Assembly (NCBI GenBank): GCA_003023665.1
Contig: PXYR01000047.1
Coordinates: 1 to 6,242, forward strand
From: Bacteroidota bacterium
GTDB lineage: Bacteria > Bacteroidota > Bacteroidia > Flavobacteriales > Schleiferiaceae
Reading direction: 5' to 3'
DNA: 6,242 bases
Below, in pieces: positions 1 to 6,210 of this stretch; position 1 is the stretch's first letter, and each line of letters opens with the position of its first letter. The notes under the pieces were generated by a model, which was not told where the DNA came from, made no database searches, and saw only the letters and a program-made list of their open reading frames with translations. The position numbers and the translations under genes were made by a program.

Positions 1-1936
1 CTACATCGTCTTCACTGCGCTTCTCTTGATCAATCTTTTCTTTTACGGTCAATTTCACTCCGATGGTTGCCCCCGGGTAGACCGGCTTGGTGAATCGGCA
101 TTCATCAATTCCATAGTTCAATAATACCGGGCCTTTTTTGGCCTCGACAAACAATCCTGCCGCCTTGCTCAATATAAAATAGCCGTGTGCCACTCGGCCC
201 TCGAAGATGGTGCCTTCAAGACTGGTTGCGTCCATATGGGCGTAGAAATTGTCGCCACTCACATTCGCGAAATTTGTAATGTCCGTCTCTGTCACCGTGT
301 GTTTCGCTGTATAGACTGTGGCCCCCACTTCCAATTCTTCAAAATGCTGTCGGAAAACATGCGGCATAGCCTCTGGACGAGACGCCCCAGGCTGGTATTG
401 TTGAGTTATAGCTGTAATATCATCCGGATGACCCTGAATAGCGGTTCGGTGTAAATAGTGTAAAACGCCACGCTTACCTCCCATCTCTTCACCGCCACCG
501 GCACGTCCAGGACCACCGTGCTTCATCAATGGCATAGGCGAACCGTGCCCTGTGCTTTCTTTGGCCATCTTCTCGTTGATGATGTGGATACGGCCGTTGT
601 AAGCCGCAGCTTCGGTAGTGAATGCTAGAATATCAGCCGTGTTCTTACTAACAAATGAAGTGACTAATGAACCGCGTCCCATAGCGGTAAGTTGTACCGC
701 CTCGTCAATGGTTTTATACGGCATCAATGTGCTCACTGGTCCGAACGGCTCCACCTCGTGGACCTTGGTCTTGGCAAATGGATCGCTGTTGACAAATAGC
801 TTTGGCGTATAGAACGCACCTGCATCGGTAGCGCCCACAAGATCGAGGTCCGGATTAAAGACCAATTCCTGTTCGGCTATCAGCTTGTTCATCTCCGCCT
901 CAACACGACCGATCTGGTCGTGCGTTGCCAATGCTCCCATTCGCACACCCTCAGCTTGAGGGTCGCCAATGACTGTTTTCTGCAAGCGCGCAATGACCGC
1001 TTGTTGAACCGCTGGCAACAAATGTTCTGGTACCATGGCACGGCGAATGGCGGTACATTTTTGTCCTGCCTTCACCGTCATTTCATTGGCCAATTCACGC
1101 ACAAATAAAGCAAATTCCGCATCTTCTGGCTTCACGTCTGGACCCAACACCGCAGCATTCAAACTATCTGCTTCCAAATTAAACGGCACCGAACGCTCGT
1201 TCAAATGCGGAAGGCCTCTAAGAGTTTGCCCTGTGGCTGCGGAACCCGTGAAGGTGACGATGTCTTGGAAATCTACATGATCAAGAATCCCTCTACCCTT
1301 ACCGCTTACAAGTTGCAAAGCACCCTCTGGTAAAAGCTTGCTGTCAATTATGGCTTTCACCATAACTTCCGTTAGATAAGAAGTATATTCTGATGGTTTG
1401 ACTACAGCAGGAACGCCGGCCATTAGATTCACGGCTATTTTCTCTAGCATTCCCCAAATGGGAAAATTAAAAGCATTGATGTGTACAGCCACCCCGTGCC
1501 TTGGCACCATAATGTGGTGCCCAATAAAGGTGCCTTCCTTGGATAAACGTGCTAATTCACCATCAACATAATAGGGAAGATCTGGAAATTGCCGCCTAAG
1601 GGACGCATTAGCAAAAAGATTGCCTATACCCCCTTCTATGTCAATCCAACTATCAACCTTTGTGGCGCCCGTAGCCCAGCTCATGTCATAAAACTGACCC
1701 TTGATAGAGGTTAAATGTAGCGCCAAAGCTTTTAGCATTCGTCCTCGCTCTTGAAAGGTCATTGCACGTAAGGCAGGACCGCCAACACTACGCGCATAAT
1801 CTAAAATAGACTTGTAGTCTAATCCTTCTGAGCTCACCGTGGCAAATTCCGCCCCCGTAATGGCATGACGGGCAGTGTATTCGCTACCGCTTCCCGTCTC
1901 CCAATTACCAAGGATGTAATTTTTAACTGTGTTCAT
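1..1936 (-). CDS. paaZ: PaaZ, bifunctional oxepin-CoA hydrolase / 3-oxo-5,6-dehydrosuberyl-CoA semialdehyde dehydrogenase (3' end cut by window)
   Basis: I translated 645 codons from the ATG at 1936 to base 1 with no stop. E. coli PaaZ has 681 residues, so roughly 35 C-terminal residues lie outside the window. Residues 1 to about 520 are an aldehyde dehydrogenase domain, with NAFNFPIWG at 154-162, FTGS at 229-232, the general base Glu255 in NLEADSLN and the nucleophile Cys294 in GQKCTAIRR. From about 530 follows a MaoC-like (R)-hydratase domain with GDNFYAHMD, whose Asp562 and His567 match the catalytic D/H pair five residues apart, and the motif GRVAHGYF at 580-587. In the known family the hydratase domain opens the oxepin-CoA ring hydrolytically and the dehydrogenase domain oxidises the resulting semialdehyde with NADP+. 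It is cytoplasmic. The start codon directly abuts the paaY stop with no Shine-Dalgarno, suggesting coupled translation. Codon choice differs sharply between codons 1-242 and the rest (see findings). Confidence 0.96.
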   Translation of the reverse strand, partial: MNTVKNYILGNWETGSGSEYTARHAITGAEFATVSSEGLDYKSILDYARSVGGPALRAMTFQERGRMLKALALHLTSIKGQFYDMSWATGATKVDSWIDIEGGIGNLFANASLRRQFPDLPYYVDGELARLSKEGTFIGHHIMVPRHGVAVHINAFNFPIWGMLEKIAVNLMAGVPAVVKPSEYTSYLTEVMVKAIIDSKLLPEGALQLVSGKGRGILDHVDFQDIVTFTGSAATGQTLRGLPHLNERSVPFNLEADSLNAAVLGPDVKPEDAEFALFVRELANEMTVKAGQKCTAIRRAMVPEHLLPAVQQAVIARLQKTVIGDPQAEGVRMGALATHDQIGRVEAEMNKLIAEQELVFNPDLDLVGATDAGAFYTPKLFVNSDPFAKTKVHEVEPFGPVSTLMPYKTIDEAVQLTAMGRGSLVTSFVSKNTADILAFTTEAAAYNGRIHIINEKMAKESTGHGSPMPLMKHGGPGRAGGGEEMGGKRGVLHYLHRTAIQGHPDDITAITQQYQPGASRPEAMPHVFRQHFEELEVGATVYTAKHTVTETDITNFANVSGDNFYAHMDATSLEGTIFEGRVAHGYFILSKAAGLFVEAKKGPVLLNYGIDECRFTKPVYPGATIGVKLTVKEKIDQEKRSEDDV

Positions 1937-2521
1937 CTATTTATGTGTTTGATAGGTTCCTTTATGTTCTGGTCTGTTGGGTTCCAATTCGGTGAGTGGC
2001 TTCACCTCTCTGAGGGTATCTTGGCATTGCTTAGGAAGCTCCATATATAACTTTGTTCCCTCTGTTTTCCATGCTAACATTTCATCGCTAACCTGCTTGA
2101 CCACTTTTCCCGGGTTGCCCACAAAAACGCTTCGCGGTGGTATCACCGTGTTCTGAGGCACAAAAGACAATGCGCCAACTATAGAGCCTTCGCCAATAAT
2201 AACATTGTCCATGACTACAGCGTTCATTCCTATAAGCACATTCTCGCCCAAGGTTCCTCCGTGAATAATAGCTCCGTGACCCACGTGCGCCATTTTCTTT
2301 AGTCGAGTCTCCGTTTTTGGAAACATATGTACCGTGCAATTCTCTTGCACATTCACGCCTTCCTCTAAAACAATTCTACCCCAATCTCCACGCAACACCG
2401 CTCCAGGACCAATATAACAATCAGCACCAACAATTACGTCTCCTGTTACATTGGCTTGAGGATGGACAAATGCCGACGGGTGAACGACCGGAATAAATTC
2501 AAGGAATTGGTAAATAGCCAT
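1937..2521 (-). CDS. paaY: PaaY, hexapeptide-repeat thioesterase of phenylacetate degradation (gamma-carbonic-anhydrase fold)
   Basis: The product has 194 residues (E. coli PaaY has 196). Residues about 12-140 form a left-handed beta helix with repeated hexapeptides such as VIVGAD, CYIGPG and NVLIGM. Predicted metal ligands are His65 in CTVHMF, and His82 and His87 in HVGHGAIIHGG; the five-residue spacing of the last pair matches the gamma-class site. What separates it from generic gamma-carbonic anhydrases is the C-terminal tail, with PLTELEPNRPEHKGT resembling the PLRQMEENRP tail of E. coli PaaY, and its place beside paaZ. Known role: it hydrolyses the dead-end 2-hydroxycyclohepta-1,4,6-triene-1-formyl-CoA that forms when the PaaZ aldehyde intermediate condenses on itself, rescuing CoA. 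One base separates its ATG from the thiolase stop, and its own stop abuts the paaZ start. No Shine-Dalgarno is visible. Confidence 0.92.
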   Translation of the reverse strand: MAIYQFLEFIPVVHPSAFVHPQANVTGDVIVGADCYIGPGAVLRGDWGRIVLEEGVNVQENCTVHMFPKTETRLKKMAHVGHGAIIHGGTLGENVLIGMNAVVMDNVIIGEGSIVGALSFVPQNTVIPPRSVFVGNPGKVVKQVSDEMLAWKTEGTKLYMELPKQCQDTLREVKPLTELEPNRPEHKGTYQTHK

Positions 2522-2522
2522 C

Positions 2523-3728
2523 TTAAACGCGTTCTAAAATAGTAGCGTAGCCTTGTCCTACACCTATACACATGCTGACCAAGGCATATTTCTTTCCTGA
2601 GGCCTGCAGCTCCAGCGCTGCAGAGTGTAATATTCGTCCGCCTGTTACTCCAAGAGGATGCCCTAAAGCAATCGCGCCTCCATTTGGGTTAATACGGCTG
2701 TCATCATCTGCCAAGCCCAGCTCTCGTGTGCAAGCCAACACTTGTGCAGCAAAAGCCTCATTAAGCTCAATAATATCCATATCATCCAAGGTGAGGCCGG
2801 CTTTGAATAGCGCCTTCTTTGAGGCTTCCACAGGACCAATACCCATTATACGCGGCTCAACACCAGCAACCGCAGAGCCAACAACTCGCGCTAAAGGCTT
2901 TAGTTGATGTTTCTTAACAGCGTCGCCACTAGCAATCAATAAAGCTACCGCTCCGTCATTAAGACCTGAACTGTTTCCAGCTGTTACAGAACCGTCTTTT
3001 TTAAATGCGGCACGCAAACCTGCCAATCCTTCCTTTGTGGTGTTAGGCTTTATAAATTCATCTTCCACAAAAATTATTGGGTCCTTCTTGCGCTGAGGTA
3101 TTTCAACCTCCATTCTTTCAAGGTCAAGTCTTCCCGTTTCATTGGCACGTGCGGCTTTCTGCTGTGACCATAACGCAAAAGCGTCTTGATCTTCGCGGCT
3201 AATACCAAATTGCTCGACCAGGTTTTCTGCTGTTTCACCCATGGCATGTGTACCGTAAAGTGCTTTCATTTTTGGATTGACAAAACGCCACCCGAATGAG
3301 CTATCGTACATTGTACTATCCGTTCCATACGCACTTTGTGACTTGGAAATCACATAGGGCCCTCTGCTCATGTTTTCTACACCTCCGGCAATGAAAAGAT
3401 CTCCGTCCCCTGCCTTTATTGCGCGATGAGCATGAATAACAGCACTCATTCCTGATGCGCATAGGCGATTTACCGTTTCACCCGGCACACTCCAAGGGAG
3501 CCCTGCAAGAAGCGCCGCCATGCGAGCAACATTACGATTGTCTTCACCTGCTTGATTCGCACAGCCCAGAATAACATCGTCAATAGCAGAGCCATCCAAA
3601 TCTGGGTTCTTATCCATGAGTTTGGCAATTGTCATAGCCGCCAAATCATCCGTGCGAATCGCTGCAAGGGTGCCTTTAAATTTTCCAATAGGTGTTCTCA
3701 CACCGTCTACAATATAGGTTTCTTTCAT
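2523..3728 (-). CDS. paaJ: PaaJ/PcaF, 3-oxoadipyl-CoA / 3-oxo-5,6-dehydrosuberyl-CoA thiolase
   Basis: This is a class II degradative thiolase. The frame is open from an ATG at 3737, but I choose the ATG at 3728: it forms an ATGA overlap with the paaI stop, gives the family-typical N-terminus MKETYIVDGVRTPIGKFKG, and yields 401 residues, the length of E. coli PaaJ. Catalytic residues from this start are Cys90 in NRLCASGMSA, Asn323 in NEAFAAQV, His357 in GHPLG and Cys387 in SMCIGVGQG. The thiolase glycine-rich signature GGAIALGHPLGVTGGR is at 350-365. Known role: it cleaves 3-oxo-5,6-dehydrosuberyl-CoA to 2,3-dehydroadipyl-CoA plus acetyl-CoA, then 3-oxoadipyl-CoA to succinyl-CoA plus acetyl-CoA. 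The same enzyme class serves the beta-ketoadipate pathway (PcaF). I favour the PaaJ role because it sits between paaI and paaY-paaZ. An acetyl-CoA acetyltransferase role alone is less likely. Confidence 0.94.
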   Translation of the reverse strand: MKETYIVDGVRTPIGKFKGTLAAIRTDDLAAMTIAKLMDKNPDLDGSAIDDVILGCANQAGEDNRNVARMAALLAGLPWSVPGETVNRLCASGMSAVIHAHRAIKAGDGDLFIAGGVENMSRGPYVISKSQSAYGTDSTMYDSSFGWRFVNPKMKALYGTHAMGETAENLVEQFGISREDQDAFALWSQQKAARANETGRLDLERMEVEIPQRKKDPIIFVEDEFIKPNTTKEGLAGLRAAFKKDGSVTAGNSSGLNDGAVALLIASGDAVKKHQLKPLARVVGSAVAGVEPRIMGIGPVEASKKALFKAGLTLDDMDIIELNEAFAAQVLACTRELGLADDDSRINPNGGAIALGHPLGVTGGRILHSAALELQASGKKYALVSMCIGVGQGYATILERV

Positions 3729-4138
3729 AGGTTCCATTCTTTGGACGTACGATATACCGTTCCCTTAAACCACGCCACTCGTTCACCTGAAGTTTTGGTA
3801 ATGTCTATTTGGTAAATAGCTGTTTTATGGGTTTCGCTTATAAGTGACGCGCTTGCCCTTATGACATCACCGGCCAGCACTTTTTCAATGTGATGAATAC
3901 TCGTCTCAATAGATAAACTCTGTTTGCCGCCTCCGTTAGAAGCAAAGGCAAGAGCAGAGTCTGCCAAGGAATACGTAATTCCGCCGTGGGCAATATTAAA
4001 CCCATTGGTCATTTCGTTGCGTACAGTCATCTCAAGCACTGCCGACCCTGCCTTGTTTGACACCACTTGAATGCCTAACCACTGACTGAACGCGTCGTTT
4101 TTCATCATGTGGTTTACGATTTGTTGTGCCTTTTCCAT
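3725..4138 (-). CDS. paaI: PaaI, hotdog-fold acyl-CoA thioesterase
   Basis: The product has 137 residues, close to E. coli PaaI (140). It is a single 4HBT/hotdog domain. The diagnostic stretch NGFNIAHGGITYSLADSALA at 45-64 contains Asn45, the HGG at 51-53 and Asp60, matching the Asn/His/Asp active-site set of PaaI enzymes. The second half carries the expected strands, with IHHIEKVLAGDVIRASA around 81-97. Known role: it hydrolyses ring-hydroxylated phenylacetyl-CoA and similar esters that accumulate when the pathway stalls, freeing CoA in the cytosol. Its ATG overlaps the stop of the upstream gene in a TAATG junction, and its TGA overlaps the thiolase ATG as ATGA, so it is embedded in a coupled chain. 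Other hotdog thioesterases look similar, but the neighbours make PaaI the best name. Confidence 0.9.
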   Translation of the reverse strand: MEKAQQIVNHMMKNDAFSQWLGIQVVSNKAGSAVLEMTVRNEMTNGFNIAHGGITYSLADSALAFASNGGGKQSLSIETSIHHIEKVLAGDVIRASASLISETHKTAIYQIDITKTSGERVAWFKGTVYRTSKEWNL

Positions 4139-4638
4139 TAAGCGTCGCTTTCTGTCTTGTCTTGAAGCACAGCCATTTCCATGGCCTCTACGGCACAGTC
4201 TAAAAGAAATAAAATATTCCCGGCTGCCTCATTGCTCATGGCATTGTTTTCAGCAACATATAGATAGAGTTCGCTAAGCGTGTTGGGAGAACTGCTTATT
4301 TTAATAAGAGACTCAAGGTCCAGCCCGTTTTCTTCTTGGAAATCTTCATAAATCTCCATTCTTGATTCAATGATTCCAGCCCACTTTTCCTCACTTAACA
4401 TGGTAGCACGCCACCCCATCTTCTGAAAAGACCACTTTAAAACAAGGACAGCCTTGAGCATCCAGGAGTGAGCGCCTTCATCCATGCCTTCATCCGCATC
4501 CATGAGTGTGCCCAACACAAACGGCTGACTATCTAAAAAATCGTTAAAGTTGCGTTGATATAGTTCAGTATTCCATCCCTCAACTTCTAGCATGCTCTCC
4601 TTTAAAGAGATTGCTCCATCTGCTTTAGCTGTATTCAT
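4138..4638 (-). CDS. Unrecognised acidic alpha-helical protein heading the paa cluster
   Basis: I do not recognise this family. The frame is open from an ATG at 4674, but that start and its next 12 codons lie in or next to the terminator hairpin (4661-4689). The ATG at 4638, beginning MNTAKADGAISL, is the better start and gives 166 residues. The protein is strongly acidic: about 31 Asp/Glu against 11 Lys/Arg. It looks mostly helical, with no signal peptide and no clear membrane span. Notable stretches are TLMDADEGMDEGAHSWM at 44-60, WSFQKMGW at 69-76 and MEIYEDFQEENGLDLESL at 94-111. A helical C-terminus follows, with LYLYVAENN at 124-132 and NILFLLDCAVEAMEMAVL at 141-158. Its stop shares one base with the paaI start (TAATG), so it is very likely co-translated with paaI. 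A role in phenylacetyl-CoA metabolism is inference from position only. Confidence 0.78.
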   Translation of the reverse strand: MNTAKADGAISLKESMLEVEGWNTELYQRNFNDFLDSQPFVLGTLMDADEGMDEGAHSWMLKAVLVLKWSFQKMGWRATMLSEEKWAGIIESRMEIYEDFQEENGLDLESLIKISSSPNTLSELYLYVAENNAMSNEAAGNILFLLDCAVEAMEMAVLQDKTESDA

Positions 4639-4654
4639 GCTAACGAATTTAAGG

Positions 4655-4689
4655 AATAAAAATGCCCCAAGCACGAGGCTTAGGGCATT
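4655..4689 (-). terminator. Intrinsic (rho-independent) terminator, minus-strand direction
   Basis: On the minus strand, AATGCCCTAAGC (4689-4678) and GCTTGGGGCATT (4672-4661) form a 12-pair stem around the five-base loop CTCGT. Eleven pairs are Watson-Crick and one is G-U. The stem runs straight into TTTTTATT (through 4655). Direction is minus: in the plus-strand RNA the wobble becomes a C-A mismatch and no T-run follows. It sits 16 bases before the ATG of the acidic protein at 4638. It therefore stops transcription arriving from elaA or from the 4831-4860 promoter before the paa genes, unless it is bypassed. Confidence 0.85.
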
Positions 4690-4703
4690 CCAACTAACAC
4701 ATC

Positions 4704-4725
4704 AAAATATGATAACTCATATTTT
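4704..4725. repeat. Perfect 9+9 base inverted repeat, possible operator or RNA hairpin
   Basis: On the plus strand AAAATATGA (4704-4712) and TCATATTTT (4717-4725) are exact reverse complements around the four-base spacer TAAC. The symmetry and length suit a dimeric repressor site, such as the TetR- or GntR-type regulators that control paa genes in many bacteria. It lies 66-87 bases upstream of the first paa start codon. In RNA it would make a weak A-U-rich hairpin just before the terminator. No regulator gene is in the window, so the ligand protein is unknown. Confidence 0.45.
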
Positions 4726-4830
4726 ATAATAATCGCTTATACAGAATCTTCTTGGCGGTTTAATAACATCTACGAATTGATAAACAAACGCTTCGTTACA
4801 CGTGATAGGTTCTGCAAATTGATTACCTAC

Positions 4831-4860
4831 CTAAGATAAACTAGTTATTGCAATATTCAA
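4831..4860 (-). promoter_or_regulatory. Candidate Bacteroidota-type promoter (TTG - 19 bases - TATCTTAG)
   Basis: The minus strand has a -33 TTG at 4860-4858 and, after a 19-base spacer, TATCTTAG at 4838-4831. The Bacteroidota primary sigma factor consensus is TTG, about 19 bases, TAnnTTTG, so the -7 box differs at one base. The expected transcription start is near 4825. The RNA would run toward the paa genes but meets the terminator at 4655-4689 after about 170 bases. The match is by eye and AT-rich DNA gives chance hits, so this is moderate evidence only. Confidence 0.4.
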
Positions 4861-4916
4861 CCTCTTTTGTAAAATTATTCGCTAATCTCCTATAGCTGAA
4901 GGCTCGCATTGGGTTT

Positions 4917-5360
4917 TTATGGCACTTTTATCATGATCCGATGAGGGATGCCGTCTTCAAGAAAATCTTCTCCTTCACCCACGTAGCCTTGAGATTCATA
5001 CCAATTCAAAAGATAGGACTGAGCCATGATTTTAATCGGCCCTGTATAGCCTAAGCTGTACAACGCCTCTTCAGAGCGACGCATAAGCTCTTTGCCCAAA
5101 ACACCGCCGCGCATAGATTTAGCCACAATAACTCTTCCTATGGAAGCTTCATCATAATACACACCTGGGGGAATGATTCGTGTACAAGTCACAAACTCAT
5201 TGTTATGCTCTGCCCATAAATGAAAACATTTATCGTCATAACCGTCAGCATCTAAATAAACGCAATCCTGCTCTACCACAAATACTTCCGAACGTAGCCG
5301 AAGTATACCGTATAATTCCTGATTGGTGAGCTCTTCAAACTGCTTAAATTTCCAGTGCAT
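4917..5360 (-). CDS. elaA: ElaA-family GNAT N-acetyltransferase
   Basis: The product has 147 residues (E. coli ElaA has 153). The N-terminal family signature is seen as LRLRSEVFVVEQDCVYLDAD at 20-39, followed by GYDDKCFHLWA at 40-50. The acetyl-CoA binding segment of the GNAT fold is SIGRVIVAKSMRGGVLGKEL at 73-92, with RGGVLG as the pyrophosphate-binding loop. The C-terminal half has AQSYLLNWYESQGYVGEGED at 113-132, typical of GNAT motif B. It presumably transfers acetyl groups from acetyl-CoA in the cytosol; the physiological acceptor of ElaA proteins is not established. Its ATG at 5360 lies inside the end of the permease gene (17-base overlap), with no Shine-Dalgarno, so it is probably co-transcribed and coupled with that transporter. 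Assignment to the ElaA group is secure; any role in metal handling is speculation from context. Confidence 0.88.
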   Translation of the reverse strand: MHWKFKQFEELTNQELYGILRLRSEVFVVEQDCVYLDADGYDDKCFHLWAEHNNEFVTCTRIIPPGVYYDEASIGRVIVAKSMRGGVLGKELMRRSEEALYSLGYTGPIKIMAQSYLLNWYESQGYVGEGEDFLEDGIPHRIMIKVP

Positions 5361-6210
5361 GAACCGACTTTTTGTTTGTGATTGTTTGTATTGCTAACGA
5401 AAATAAAAACAGAATTCCCAATACCGTTGTAATAGACCCTGCTATGCTTGTTTGAAGCAGCCGACTGAGTCCGTACCCACCAAAGGCACCTAGTAAACCA
5501 AAAACTGCACTTAAAATTAGCAGAGGTTTCAGTTTTCTCACCAGCAAATATGCGCTCGCCGCTGGGGCCACTAGCAAGGCCACCACTAGAATAGCTCCAA
5601 CACTTTCAAAACTAACCACAGTAGCAAGGCTAACCATAGACATTAGGCTCAAGTTCCAAAGTCCCGCTGAAATGCCTAAGACCATGGCATAGTCTTCATT
5701 AAAGCTGGTCATTTTTAACCCCTTATACCCAATGATAATGTAAGCTAGTACTACTAAAAACAGAATGCCGGAAGACCAAAGCGCAATGGGACCATAGGAG
5801 CTGCCATTAATAATCCAAAGATTGAAAGGTACAAATGCGATTTCTCCATAAAGAACACATTCTTGATCCAAGTCCACGCTGTCGCTCCAAAAAGTAATAA
5901 GGACAACACCTAAGGCAAAAAGGGTAGTGAACGTCATGCCTATACTCGCGTCACTCTGTACGCGAAGCTTTTTTCTCAACAACTCTATTATTATTGTAGC
6001 ACCAACACCCACTATTGCCGCTCCAAGAAACATACCAAGGCTTGCCCTGCTTTGGCTAAGCCAATAGGCAATCGCTATTCCCGGTAGTACAGCGTGAGAA
6101 ATAGCGTCTCCAACCATAGTCATCTTTCGCAGCACTAAAAATGCCCCAAGCAATGCGCATGAAACAGCTATAAAGGAAGCTACCAATGCTATGGATAACG
6201 ACGGGTTCAC
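5344..6210 (-). CDS. Metal (Mn/Zn) ABC transporter permease, ABC-3 family (MntD/TroD/ZnuB-like)
   Basis: The product has 288 residues and is very hydrophobic, with about eight or nine likely membrane segments. It belongs to the permease family that imports manganese, zinc or iron with a binding protein and an ATPase, none of which is in the window. Family motifs are MVGDAISHAVLPGI at 32-45, SDASIGMTFTTLFALGV at 86-102, VDLDQECVLYGEI at 112-124, NEDYAMVLGIS at 171-181, and SVGAILVVALLVAPAASAYL at 203-222. The motif set resembles Mn-type MntD/TroD more than ZnuB, but substrate cannot be settled from the permease alone. The chosen start is GTG at 6210, giving MNPSLSIAL, a typical N-terminus. The frame has no stop up to 6242, so an upstream start outside the window is possible. 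In another frame TDFL then TAG (6227-6229) could be the end of a preceding permease gene. The 3' end overlaps elaA by 17 bases. Confidence 0.88.
   Translation of the reverse strand: MNPSLSIALVASFIAVSCALLGAFLVLRKMTMVGDAISHAVLPGIAIAYWLSQSRASLGMFLGAAIVGVGATIIIELLRKKLRVQSDASIGMTFTTLFALGVVLITFWSDSVDLDQECVLYGEIAFVPFNLWIINGSSYGPIALWSSGILFLVVLAYIIIGYKGLKMTSFNEDYAMVLGISAGLWNLSLMSMVSLATVVSFESVGAILVVALLVAPAASAYLLVRKLKPLLILSAVFGLLGAFGGYGLSRLLQTSIAGSITTVLGILFLFSLAIQTITNKKSVHALEI

Larger units (their letters stand above)
4639..4916. other. AT-rich intergenic region between elaA and the paa cluster
   Basis: These 278 bases separate the metal-transport/elaA block from the paa block. Reading both strands I find no convincing gene. 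On the minus strand a frame is open from 4830 to 4717 (37 codons) but has no ATG, GTG or TTG start. In order of minus-strand transcription the region holds a candidate promoter (4831-4860), a perfect inverted repeat (4704-4725), an intrinsic terminator (4655-4689) and a weak -7-like box at 4644-4651 next to the first paa start codon. No hairpin with a T-run is apparent directly after the elaA stop, so the elaA transcript may run on to the 4655-4689 terminator. Confidence 0.7.

Noticed and set aside
185..1280. Several short plus-strand open frames (185-454, 618-812, 920-1108, 1035-1280)
   Set aside because: They lie antisense to paaZ, whose translation is continuous and carries all catalytic motifs. 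The antisense products resemble no known protein.
2088..2339. Minus-strand 83-codon frame inside paaY
   Set aside because: It is an out-of-frame shadow of paaY, rich in Arg, Ser and Gly, with no recognisable motif.
2572..3815. Plus-strand open frames at 2572-2907 and 3552-3815
   Set aside because: Both are antisense to the thiolase and paaI genes and have low-complexity products.
4138..4638. Possible internal repeat in the acidic protein (residues about 40-74 against 121-155)
   Set aside because: Only a handful of aligned positions agree, no more than two helical stretches would share by chance.
4639..4674. Extended N-terminus MLGAFLFLKFVS of the acidic protein as a signal or membrane anchor
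   Set aside because: These codons coincide with the terminator stem and T-run. The hydrophobic residues are simply the T-run read as codons, so the start at 4638 is preferred.
4799..4804. CACGTG palindrome in the intergenic gap
   Set aside because: A single six-base palindrome is expected by chance, with no supporting second site.
4717..4830. Minus-strand frame of 37 sense codons in the intergenic gap, with a plausible-looking peptide ending
   Set aside because: It has no ATG, GTG or TTG start and is preceded directly by a stop. A frame this short is expected by chance.
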